Source: Bacillota bacterium (lineage in GTDB: Bacteria > Bacillota > Desulfotomaculia > Desulfotomaculales > JAJYZD01). Taken from it: a DNA stretch of 17,982 nucleotides. Location of the stretch: NCBI GenBank assembly GCA_021800315.1, contig JAJYZD010000045.1, positions 1 through 17,982 on the forward strand, read 5' to 3'. A program made the translations under genes and the position numbers. Shown one piece after another: positions 1 to 6,984 of this stretch (positions are counted from its first letter, which is position 1; every line of letters begins with the position of its first letter). The notes under the pieces were generated by a model. That model was not told the DNA's origin, searched no databases, and saw only the letters and a list, made by a program, of their open reading frames with translations.

Positions 1-131
1 TCCCCTTCCCTGCATTGCGGATCGTATTTGTCCAAGGGGTCGGGAAGAAACTCACCGCAGACCGTATACTTGATACCGCCGCTTTCGCACGACGATTGCT
101 TCTTCTTGTTCTTCTTACTCCCTCTTGCCAT
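1..131 (-). CDS. N-terminus of a probable IS607-type TnpB-like protein, cut by the window edge
   Basis: The frame opens with ATG at 131 and stays open to the window edge, about 43 residues. It is preceded by GAGGTGAG as ribosome binding site, and its start overlaps the last codons of the recombinase remnant (stop at 115). The N-terminus is very basic (MARGSKKNKKKQ), followed by IKYTVCGEFLPDP. In IS607-family elements the second gene, orfB/tnpB, encodes an RNA-guided nuclease relative, and it commonly overlaps the end of orfA in this way. The identification rests on position and overlap. The visible residues are too few to show the RuvC motifs, so intactness cannot be judged. It could also be an unrelated short ORF. 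Confidence 0.35.
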   Translation of the reverse strand, partial: MARGSKKNKKKQSSCESGGIKYTVCGEFLPDPLDKYDPQCREG

Positions 132-465
132 CCGAACTCACCTCTGATACCAATTGACAAAACCCGTCCCTGGTTCTTTTACCGCCCCTTGCCCCGTAAA
201 GCCGGGCAGAGAATGAGGTCACTATTGGCAATAGATCTTTTATCAATTCAGACTGACTATCATCCGGCTCCTTTTCCGCAATTACAATTATTCCCACGCA
301 GCAGTACCGAAGATGACTCTCGATATAGAAATAGCCGAATCCGGCCAGCCTGTCAGGGTATTCGATCAGGAGTTTCGTGTACCCGCCCCTTTCGGCCAGT
401 TTGAGAACTCTAACCAATCCCCGGCGTTGTTGGCTTAGTCCGCTGGCCACGTCGAAATCTCGCGC
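115..465 (-). pseudogene. C-terminal remnant of an IS607-family serine recombinase (OrfA)
   Basis: The translation from about 465 to 115 matches the second half of IS607 OrfA as I know the family: a DVASGL-like entry, then YPDRLAGFGYFYIE, a VIVIAEKEPDD-like acidic stretch and the hallmark DLLPIVTSFSARLYGARGG. The DNA-binding helix-turn-helix and the catalytic-serine segment, which belong at the N-terminus, are absent. An in-frame TAG lies at 468-466, and none of the three upstream frames resembles the missing part. A GTG at 450 could start a 111-residue product, but without the serine it could not catalyse recombination. The 3' end overlaps the TnpB-like start at 131, as in intact IS607 elements. 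It is therefore a decayed mobile element whose left part lies outside the window. Confidence 0.7.
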
Positions 466-806
466 CTAACAGTAAATTCGCTAACGGGTCCTCTTTAACA
501 CATGTTCACGGGCCAGCGTAGACGGACTTTGGATGAGTGGCATGAACTGGCGCCGGTCGTGGCTTGCCGCTTCCTGAACCAAGCAGATAGGCATTTCATT
601 CATTCTTCGTAGTGCAACAAATATTTCCATTTACTACCATATATTGTCACTTAGTATACCTCAGTGACTTAAGAGGATCTTTTGTCAATAGTTTTCTTCG
701 TTAGAATAGATTAAAAAGATTGGGCCATTCATCCCTGGGGGCAAGCCCAACCTGGGCAGTGGTCAAAAATTCCATGCTTTTATGATACTAGTTTTGGAGT
801 TACTTG
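466..806. other. AT-rich intergenic stretch without a convincing gene
   Basis: This stretch is clearly more AT-rich than the rest of the window, which suggests acquired or decaying DNA next to the IS607 remnant. It contains an inverted repeat (separate entry), a hairpin TTGGGC/GCCCAA at 720-725 and 745-750, and a TTGACA hexamer on the minus strand at 688-683 with no -10 box at normal spacing. One 36-codon ATG frame on the minus strand resembles nothing I recognise. No RNA gene was seen. Confidence 0.5.
646..668. repeat. Inverted repeat GTCACT-N11-AGTGAC
   Basis: There are two perfect 6-bp arms, 646-651 and 663-668, with an 11-bp AT-rich spacer that includes TATACT on the minus strand. The size and symmetry fit a dimeric regulator site, but no regulator gene is adjacent and no well-spaced promoter was found, so the function is unknown. 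Confidence 0.35.
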
Positions 807-980
807 TCAACCTTTATTAAGAAAAAAGCAACTGCTGCGTACCTCCTCAAACGTTTTGAACCGGTACATGCCGCGCGGAACAAAAACGTCGCTTTTCCTG
901 AGTTTCGACGCCACTTCGGCAAACGCGTCCCATTGCTTCAAAACATCGACCGGAGCTTTGCGGGTGCCAACAACCTTCAC
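807..980 (-). CDS. Small protein of 57 residues with a PRGMYRFKTFEE motif
   Basis: The frame runs from GTG at 980 to TGA at 807. AAAGGGA lies about 9 bases upstream as ribosome binding site. The first two thirds look like a real protein (VDVLKQWDAFAEVASKLRKS, then VFVPRGMYRFKTFEE). After residue 46 the composition changes to an unlikely tail (RSSCFFLNKG), as if the original C-terminus was lost. Its GTG overlaps the TGA (979-977) of a preceding 29-codon frame that lacks a normal start and ends IYFTDRKGFVL, so it may be the second gene of a translationally coupled pair whose first gene is truncated. Paired small genes of this sort are often toxin-antitoxin-like, but the function is unproven and I do not recognise a named family. 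Confidence 0.4.
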   Translation of the reverse strand: MKVVGTRKAPVDVLKQWDAFAEVASKLRKSDVFVPRGMYRFKTFEEVRSSCFFLNKG

Positions 981-1167
981 AGCACAAATCCCTTTCTATC
1001 GGTGAAATAGATATGGCCCGGCACGACTTCCACCCCTATTATTATCCACCCACCGCCATCTTTCAGTCAAGAGTCTTAAGGGCATAAATTCAACTGACTT
1101 TTCGCGCTTCATCCGGCAGGAGTTTTTCCTCCTCCCGCCGAAAATAGAGGTAAGTGAGGGATTTGTG

Positions 1168-3426
1168 ATGCCAAGTCAGTCCAAACGGGTTAGAACCCAA
1201 CCAAAAAGAATAACAGCCAAACAAAAGAAGGGCTTCAGGCAGGAACTCCCCGGCGCGGCGTTCCTGGCCGGCTCCGTCCTGTGCCTGGCCATCCTGGTGA
1301 CGCCGTCGGCCGGGGCGGTAGGCGACTTTCTTAAAAGAATGTTTTTGGCCCTCACCGGTGAAGGCCGTTTTCTCCTGCCGGTTTTCCTGGCCGTGACCGG
1401 CGTCCTTTTGATCAGGCAGGAGAAGCCCCGCCACCTGCAACTGCGTCTTTGGGGAGCATGGCTGCTTTACGCCGTAACTTTGTTTTTCCTCCACCTGGGC
1501 ATCCCTCTCGCCGGAGCCTGGTCCGCCGGCCGGGCCGGCAGGGGCGGCGGGCTGATCGGTGCCGCCGGGAGCCTTATCCTGCAAAAATCTTTCGGTCTGG
1601 CCGGCACCTGGGTCATTCTCCTGGCCCTGGGTCTGATGGCCGTGTTGTGCCTCACCGACCGTTCCCTGACCGCTTTCGCCCGCCACCTCTCGACCAGGGT
1701 GGGCCGCCCCGGCACCGGGGCGGTCATGCGGGTCTTCGACTACTTTTTCCCTGTGGTGGAGGAGCCGGAGATTGTGGATGACAAACCGGTAATCGTCGAC
1801 CATACCCAGGGAAGGAACCAGACCGTGCTGATATTCGACGCGCCCGCCGGTCCGGAGCCTCCCGCCGCCGTCGCCGATCAAAGACAGTCCTTGCCCACGG
1901 TGGTCATCGCCGATACCATCGATAAACCGCGGCCCAAAACCGGCACCGGTCTTCGCCCGGCCGGGGACGGCCCTCCCCAGCCCGCCCTGCCGGCCAACTA
2001 CGAACTGCCGCCGCTCACCCTGCTCCACCGGCCCCAGCACGCGGGCAAGGTCCGCAGCACCAAGGACATCAACGAGAGTATCCACATCCTGGAGGAGACC
2101 TTGGACAGCTTCGGCGTCCGGGCCCGGGTCACCCAGGTCTCCCGGGGACCGGCCATCACCCGCTACGAAATACAGCCGCCCCCCGGCATCAAGGTGAGCC
2201 GGATCGTCGGCCTGGCCGACGACATCGCCCTGTCCATGGCCGCCCCCGACGTGCGCATCGAGGCCCCCATCCCCGGCAAGGCCGCCGTAGGGATTGAAGT
2301 GCCCAACAAGGAAATTGCGATGGTGCACCTCATCGACCTTCTGGAAACCGAGGAGTTTCAAAAATCCCCGTCCCGCCTGACCATGGCGCTCGGTAAGGAT
2401 ATCGCCGGCAAGCCCATCGTGGCCGACCTGGCCAAGATGCCCCACCTGCTCATAGCCGGCGCCACCGGGGCCGGCAAGAGCGTGTGCCTCAACACGCTCA
2501 TCGCCAGCATCCTGTTCAAGGCCCGCCCCGACGAGGTCAGGTTCCTCCTGATCGATCCGAAGATGGTGGAAATGACCATGTACAACGGCATCCCCCACCT
2601 GATTTCCCCGGTGGTGACCGACGTGAAAAAGGCGGCCTCCAGCCTGCGCCGCACCGTGCAGGAGATGGAGCACCGCTACAGCCTTTTTGCCGCTGCGGGC
2701 GTGCGGGAAATAACCCGTTTCAACCGTCACTGCCGGACCGCCGGCACGCCGGAGAAGCTTTTACCCTACATCCTGGTCGTTATCGACGAGTTGGCCGATC
2801 TGATGATGGTGGCCCCGGCCGACGTGGAAGACGCGGTCTGCCGCCTGGCCCAGATGGCCCGGGCGGCCGGCATCCACCTTCTCGTGGCCACCCAGCGCCC
2901 CTCGGTGGATGTCATCACCGGCCTGATCAAAGCCAACATCCCTTCCCGGATCTCCTTCGCCGTTTCCTCCCAGGTGGATTCGCGCACCATCCTGGATATG
3001 CCGGGCGCGGAGAAGCTCCTGGGCAAGGGAGACATGCTCTTTTACCCGGTCGGGGCCGGCAAGCCGGTACGGATCCAGGGCGCCTACCTGTCCGACCGGG
3101 ACGTGGAGAACCTGGTTTCCTTCCTGCAGACCGGGGCCGAGCCCCATTACGAGGAACAGTTCACCCGCGACGAAACGGTCGAAGCGGCCGCCCCGGAAGT
3201 GGAGGACGATCTCCTGCCCCAAGCCGTGGAGATCCTGATCGAACACGGCACAGCCTCCATCTCCATGCTGCAGCGGCGTTTACACATCGGCTACGCCCGG
3301 GCGGCGCGCCTCATCGACATCATGGAACGCCGGGGCATCGTGGGCGGCTTCGAGGGCTCCAAGCCCAGGACCATGCTCATGACCCTGGAGCAGTTTCACC
3401 AGCAGTTCCGGCGGGGATCGGCGTAG
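1168..3426 (+). CDS. ftsK: DNA translocase FtsK/SpoIIIE
   Basis: This membrane-anchored, ATP-driven DNA pump moves chromosomes through the division or sporulation septum. The protein has 752 residues. About four membrane segments lie within residues 30-165, followed by a Pro/Ala-rich linker to about 280 and then the motor. Walker A GATGAGKS is at about 431-438. Walker B VVIDELADLMM has its Asp near 540. The C-terminal 70 residues form the winged-helix gamma domain (HIGYARAARLIDIMERRGIVG), which reads KOPS/SRS-like sites. GTG at 1165 and ATG at 1168 are adjacent. GAGGG at 1156-1160 is 7 bases from the ATG, so ATG is preferred. Length and domains match the family. SpoIIIE and FtsK cannot be told apart by sequence alone in this group. 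It appears to be a single-gene unit ending at the terminator near 3540. Confidence 0.96.
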   Translation: MPSQSKRVRTQPKRITAKQKKGFRQELPGAAFLAGSVLCLAILVTPSAGAVGDFLKRMFLALTGEGRFLLPVFLAVTGVLLIRQEKPRHLQLRLWGAWLLYAVTLFFLHLGIPLAGAWSAGRAGRGGGLIGAAGSLILQKSFGLAGTWVILLALGLMAVLCLTDRSLTAFARHLSTRVGRPGTGAVMRVFDYFFPVVEEPEIVDDKPVIVDHTQGRNQTVLIFDAPAGPEPPAAVADQRQSLPTVVIADTIDKPRPKTGTGLRPAGDGPPQPALPANYELPPLTLLHRPQHAGKVRSTKDINESIHILEETLDSFGVRARVTQVSRGPAITRYEIQPPPGIKVSRIVGLADDIALSMAAPDVRIEAPIPGKAAVGIEVPNKEIAMVHLIDLLETEEFQKSPSRLTMALGKDIAGKPIVADLAKMPHLLIAGATGAGKSVCLNTLIASILFKARPDEVRFLLIDPKMVEMTMYNGIPHLISPVVTDVKKAASSLRRTVQEMEHRYSLFAAAGVREITRFNRHCRTAGTPEKLLPYILVVIDELADLMMVAPADVEDAVCRLAQMARAAGIHLLVATQRPSVDVITGLIKANIPSRISFAVSSQVDSRTILDMPGAEKLLGKGDMLFYPVGAGKPVRIQGAYLSDRDVENLVSFLQTGAEPHYEEQFTRDETVEAAAPEVEDDLLPQAVEILIEHGTASISMLQRRLHIGYARAARLIDIMERRGIVGGFEGSKPRTMLMTLEQFHQQFRRGSA

Positions 3427-3519
3427 TTATTGATCCCGGACGAATAGGCATAATGGTTGCCGTCAGCCTCTTTCGGTCGCGACCGGGTATGGGCGCAAGA
3501 CAGCCCGTAAGAGCCACGC

Positions 3520-3543
3520 CCGGCCGGAAGAGGCCGGCTTTTT
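3520..3543 (+). terminator. Rho-independent terminator after ftsK
   Basis: The stem CCGGCC (3520-3525) pairs with GGCCGG (3532-3537) across a 6-base loop, then comes C and TTTTT at 3539-3543. It lies about 95 bases after the ftsK stop and separates ftsK from the rodZ operon. Confidence 0.75.
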
Positions 3544-3732
3544 CCCCCTGTGCCGCCGGGCCCTGCAACCCGCCCGGTTCCTCTCTTTCCTTGGAAGGTA
3601 AATTTTCAGTAAATTTCCTGTTAACCGGCCTCCTTGCAGGAGGGATTTCCTACAGGACGTCGAAAAAAAACGGTACCAGCGACTGGGAGACTGTTGCCGG
3701 TTGAAATGAGGCTTACGGGCCGGCCTGGCGGT

Positions 3733-3762
3733 TGTTAATGCCGCCGATGGGAAATGTTAATG
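3733..3762. repeat. Two direct repeats TGTTAATG, 22 bp apart, upstream of rodZ
   Basis: The octamer TGTTAATG occurs at 3733-3740 and again at 3755-3762. The start-to-start distance of 22 bp is about two helical turns, so both copies face the same side of the DNA. They lie 85-115 bases before rodZ, where a regulator could act. No binding protein is known. Confidence 0.4.
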
Positions 3763-3846
3763 GGCAGGGGCGATTGTATTTGCCCGGTGGCCGTATCGTA
3801 CCGGACCAGACCCACTAAACCAGTTATTCGGCGGAGGTGAAACCCG

Positions 3847-4566
3847 GTGGATGTCGGCGGCACCCTGAAAAAGGCCAGGGTGCTTAAGAAACTAACCCTG
3901 GCCGATGTCGAAGAGTATACCAAGATCAGAACCAAGTACCTGGAGGCCATGGAGGAGAACCACTTCGCCATTTTACCTCCCGGCATGTACGGTAGCGCCT
4001 TCTTGCGCACCTACGCCCGGTTTCTGGAACTTGATGCGGACGAACTGCTCGCTTCCTACCGGGAGACGAGCGGTGTTTCCCTTGGCGCGGTCGACGAGGA
4101 TTCCCCCTACACGGAGGTGCGCCCCTCCCGTCGCGGTCGATCGGTCTGGGGCTACCTTGGCGCGGTAGTGGTCCTGGCCGCCGCGGTCGGATTTTTCAAC
4201 CACCGGGCCTTGTTTGCCCCCCCCTCTCCGGCGCCGCCCCCCTCGGGGGGATCGCGGCAGGCGCAACAGGCACCTCCGGCCGGTGGTAAAAATAGCACGG
4301 GTCAGGTCGCGATCTCCCAGGGCTTGAGCCTGGTGCTCAGCGCCACCAACGACTACAGCTGGTACAGCGTCACGGTGGACAACGGAACGCCCGTAACCGG
4401 CTTCATTTACGCCGGCCAGCAAAAGAACTTCCGGGGCGCCACCAACATCAACCTGACCCTGGGCAACGCAGGCTCGGTAAAAGTCCGGGTAAACGGGCAG
4501 AACCTGGGCTACCTCGGTGGCCAGGGCACCGTCGTCCAGCACAATTTCGCCTCGACAGGCGGCTAG
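3847..4566 (+). CDS. rodZ: RodZ-like cytoskeletal/cell-shape protein
   Basis: This is a single-pass membrane protein of 239 residues that in other bacteria links MreB filaments to the wall-synthesis machinery. Residues 1-70 form a RodZ-type helix-turn-helix (HTH_25) with the characteristic GMYGSAFLRTYARFL segment. Residues 100-117 form one membrane helix. A Pro/Gly-rich linker (about 125-150) follows, and then an extracytoplasmic beta domain (DUF4115-like, about 153-239). The start is GTG at 3847, with GGAGGTG at 3834-3840. It heads a plus-strand cluster with yajQ 13 bases downstream, then rimO. A RodZ homologue near ftsK is usual in Firmicutes. No mreB is in view. Confidence 0.88.
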   Translation: MDVGGTLKKARVLKKLTLADVEEYTKIRTKYLEAMEENHFAILPPGMYGSAFLRTYARFLELDADELLASYRETSGVSLGAVDEDSPYTEVRPSRRGRSVWGYLGAVVVLAAAVGFFNHRALFAPPSPAPPPSGGSRQAQQAPPAGGKNSTGQVAISQGLSLVLSATNDYSWYSVTVDNGTPVTGFIYAGQQKNFRGATNINLTLGNAGSVKVRVNGQNLGYLGGQGTVVQHNFASTGG

Positions 4567-4579
4567 GAGATTTGCGAAC

Positions 4580-5077
4580 ATGGCCAAGGAAAATTCCTTT
4601 GATGTGGTTTCCCGGGTGGACATGCAGGAGGTCGACAACGCGGTGAACCAGGCGGTCCGCGAGATGTCCACCCGGTTTGACTTCAAAGGTTCGAAAAGCA
4701 GCATCACCCTCAACGAGGACAACCTGGTCCTCGTGGGCGACGACGACTTCAAGTTGAAAAACGTCAAGGAAATCCTGGAGCAGAAACTGGTCAAACGGGG
4801 AGTCTCCCTGAAGTCCCTGGTTTACGACAAACCGGAGAAGGCGGCGGGAGACACGTTGCGTCAGAAGGTCGACCTCATCCAGGGCATCGACAAGGACAAG
4901 GCCAGGGAAATGACCAAGGCGGTCAAGGATTCCAAGATCAAGGCCCAGGTTACCGTGCAGGAAAACCAAATCCGCGTCAGCGCCAAGAACCGCGACGACC
5001 TGCAGGCGGTGATCAAACTCCTTAAGGACCACGACTTCGGACTTCCACTGCAGTTCGTCAACTACCGGACTTTCTAG
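4580..5077 (+). CDS. yajQ: YajQ-family nucleotide-binding protein
   Basis: This cytoplasmic protein of 165 residues is close to the family norm of about 163. It matches YajQ along its full length: SFDVVSRVDMQEVDNAVNQ at the start, RFDFKGSKSSI, the central DKDKAREMTKAVKDSKIKAQ helix, and the end LKDHDFGLPLQFVNYR. Family members bind nucleotides; some act as cyclic-di-GMP effectors, but the role here is unknown. ATG at 4580 is chosen over a longer open frame because TAGGAGA at 4564-4570 gives a good ribosome binding site and the family starts here. It follows rodZ by 13 bases, so the two are very likely co-transcribed. Confidence 0.93.
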   Translation: MAKENSFDVVSRVDMQEVDNAVNQAVREMSTRFDFKGSKSSITLNEDNLVLVGDDDFKLKNVKEILEQKLVKRGVSLKSLVYDKPEKAAGDTLRQKVDLIQGIDKDKAREMTKAVKDSKIKAQVTVQENQIRVSAKNRDDLQAVIKLLKDHDFGLPLQFVNYRTF

Positions 5078-5207
5078 AACCTTCCCGGGCCGGCTGTTCC
5101 TCCCGCGGCAATTCCCCCGGCCGGTACGTCTCACTCTCTTGCTTTTCCCTCCTTTTTCAGGTATCCTGATTGGGCTCTCAACTGAAACAGGCAAGGAGAA
5201 GGAACTC

Positions 5208-6548
5208 TTGGCACTTACCGTGGGACTGGTCAGCCTCGGCTGCGCCAAAAACCTGGTGGACAGCGAGGTTCTCCTGGGACTGTTATCCCAGGCCGGTTAT
5301 GAAATCACGCCACGGCCCGACCAGGCCGACATTCTGATCGTCAATACCTGCGCCTTCATCGAACCCGCCCGCAAGGAATCGGTCCGGGCCATCCTCGAAG
5401 CCGGCGGTTACAAGCAGACCGGCAAATGCCGGCTGCTCCTGGTCACCGGCTGCCTCGCCCAACGCTATCCGGAGGAACTCCTGGCCGAGATGCCGGAAAT
5501 CGACGGCCTGGCCGGCACCGGGGCGGTGCCGGAAATAGCGGGGCTGGTGAGCCGGGCTTTGAACGGCGAAAAAGTCGTGGCGGTGGGAGCACCGGGCTAT
5601 ACCTACAGTTCGGACCTGCCCCGCCTCCAGGCCACCCTGCCCCACACCGCCTACCTCAAGATTGCCGAGGGCTGCTCCAACCGTTGCTCATTCTGCGTCA
5701 TCCCGGGCCTGCGCGGTCAAACCCGCTCCCGCCCGCTTCCCGAACTGGTGCGGGAAGCGGGCCAACTGCAGGCCGGGGGGGTGAAGGAACTGATCCTGGT
5801 GGCCCAGGACACCACCCTCTACGGCCACGACCTGGCGGGCCGGACCCGCCTGCCGGACCTGCTCCGGGCCCTGGACGGCCTGGGTGTTCCCTGGATCCGG
5901 CTGCTCTATGCCCACCCGGCCCGGGTCTCCCCCGCCCTGCTGGAAACCCTGGCCGGCGCCTGCCATGTCCTGCCCTACCTGGACCTGCCCCTGCAACACG
6001 CCGACACCGGCGTCCTGCGGGCCATGCGGCGCGGCGTCACCGCCGGGGAGCAGATGGCACTGGTCCAGAGCATGCGCCGGCAAGTACCCGGGATCGTGCT
6101 GCGCACCACTTTTCTGGTGGGTTTTCCCGGGGAGGACGAAGCCGCCTTTCAAAACCTGCTCGACTTTATGGCCTGGGCCAGGTTCGAACGCGCCGGCGTG
6201 TTCGCTTACTCCCGCGAGGAGGGCACCGCCGCCGCCGCCATGTCGCCCCGCGTACCCGGGGCGGTGAAAAAGGAGCGCCGGCGGCGGGCCATGGAACTGC
6301 AAAAGGATATCTCCCGCCGATTCAATGAATCCAGGGTGGACCAAACCATCCGGGTCCTGGTGGAGAGACGGGACCGCCGGGGCAGGTGGGTTGGGCGCAG
6401 CGGGGCCGACGCTCCCGGCGTAGACGGCCGGGTTTACGTGAAAGCGCCGGAGCCGTCCGCGGGGGAGTTCCTGGATGTCAGGGTGACAAAAGCCGGGGCC
6501 TACGATCTATGGGCCGAGCCGGCCGGTCCCGCGGAATCACGACCGTGA
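5208..6548 (+). CDS. rimO: Ribosomal protein S12 methylthiotransferase RimO
   Basis: RimO is a radical-SAM enzyme with two 4Fe-4S clusters that methylthiolates the conserved aspartate of ribosomal protein S12. The protein has 446 residues. The N-terminal UPF0004 domain carries cluster cysteines C12 (SLGCAKN), C48 (NTCAF) and C82 (VTGC). The radical-SAM motif CSNRCSFC gives C156, C160 and C163. A TRAM domain occupies roughly the last 65 residues. The LGCAKNLVDSE signature and the TLYGHDL segment indicate RimO rather than MiaB. TTG at 5208 is chosen because AAGGAGAAGGAA (5193-5204) precedes it and it puts the first motif at the usual place; the longer upstream frame has no such support. A gap of 130 bases after yajQ has no clear terminator, so it is probably the last gene of the rodZ cluster. 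Confidence 0.95.
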   Translation: MALTVGLVSLGCAKNLVDSEVLLGLLSQAGYEITPRPDQADILIVNTCAFIEPARKESVRAILEAGGYKQTGKCRLLLVTGCLAQRYPEELLAEMPEIDGLAGTGAVPEIAGLVSRALNGEKVVAVGAPGYTYSSDLPRLQATLPHTAYLKIAEGCSNRCSFCVIPGLRGQTRSRPLPELVREAGQLQAGGVKELILVAQDTTLYGHDLAGRTRLPDLLRALDGLGVPWIRLLYAHPARVSPALLETLAGACHVLPYLDLPLQHADTGVLRAMRRGVTAGEQMALVQSMRRQVPGIVLRTTFLVGFPGEDEAAFQNLLDFMAWARFERAGVFAYSREEGTAAAAMSPRVPGAVKKERRRRAMELQKDISRRFNESRVDQTIRVLVERRDRRGRWVGRSGADAPGVDGRVYVKAPEPSAGEFLDVRVTKAGAYDLWAEPAGPAESRP

Positions 6549-6615
6549 ACGCAACGCCAGCCAGGCCAAACGTATCACCGCCCGCCCGGTCGCGTTACAA
6601 AAGGCAGAAGACCGC

Positions 6616-6682
6616 GTACAGCGGAACCGCTTTGATCCCGTTCGCCCATCCGAAGTTTTTGGCGGAAACTCGTACGGAGTAG
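6616..6682 (+). repeat. Copy B of a diverged two-part dispersed repeat
   Basis: It begins GTACAGCGGAACCG (6616-6629) and ends GTACGGAGTAG (6672-6682). The same two blocks, in the same order and with only one mismatch in 25 bases, occur in the opposite orientation at 14180-14229. The spacing differs: 42 bases here, 25 there. Both copies lie in non-coding DNA. Confidence 0.4.
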
Positions 6683-6861
6683 GGCGGCATGTACCTCCGG
6701 ACGACCTGGTAATGACTCCTGACGCTATGTCAAGAGCGGGCATGAGGTTGTCTCCCCGGCGTAGGGTTGGGGGCGTGAAAAGGCCTGGCCCCGGGCGTCT
6801 GGCAGAAAGTGGTTCATCACCGCCGCGAGCATTGACAAATCAGGCCGCCCTTTGAACCCGG

Positions 6862-6890
6862 AGAGACGGTGAGTCTGCCTCACCGTCTCT
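6862..6890. terminator. 12-bp perfect hairpin in the convergent gap, possible bidirectional terminator
   Basis: The arms AGAGACGGTGAG (6862-6873) and CTCACCGTCTCT (6879-6890) pair perfectly around the loop TCTGC. Neither side has a proper U-tract, which argues against classical Rho-independent termination. Position between two converging operons suggests a terminator or an RNA 3'-end stabiliser. Confidence 0.4.
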
Positions 6891-6984
6891 TAAGATAAGT
6901 ACCTATCCCCGCCCGGTCCACCGGCCCGGGGAGCGCTTGGCCCACTGAATAATTATAAAGATGCCGTCAATGCGGCCCCGGGAA

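Larger units (their letters stand above)
3427..3846. other. Intergenic region between ftsK and rodZ
   Basis: No gene was found in these 420 bases. They hold the ftsK terminator, a small hairpin CCTCC-TTGCA-GGAGG at 3629-3643, an A-run at about 3664-3671, a hairpin GGGCA/TGCCC at about 3763-3785 and a pair of direct repeats (separate entry). The promoter of rodZ-yajQ-rimO should lie here, but I could not assign a confident -35/-10 pair. The span does not match any riboswitch consensus I know. Confidence 0.5.
6549..6984. other. Convergent intergenic gap between rimO and ispH-rpsA
   Basis: This 436-base stretch has no convincing gene on either strand; open frames up to 98 codons look like no family I know. 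It contains one copy of a two-part dispersed repeat (6616-6682), a 12-bp perfect hairpin (6862-6890) and a GC-rich imperfect hairpin near 6910-6935. Transcripts from both sides must end here. Confidence 0.5.

Noticed and set aside
653..688. TTGACA and TATACT on the minus strand as a promoter
   Set aside because: The spacing is 24 bases, far from the 16-18 needed for a sigma-A promoter.
1090..2730. Long open frame (546 codons) on the minus strand opposite ftsK
   Set aside because: It is a mirror of GC-rich ftsK codons. Its His/Gly/Asp-rich translation resembles no family, while the plus strand carries all FtsK motifs.
3427..3545. Structured leader-like sequence before the ftsK terminator as a riboswitch
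   Set aside because: It lies downstream of ftsK and ends in that gene's terminator. No known riboswitch consensus (c-di-GMP, TPP, SAM, guanidine, fluoride) fits.
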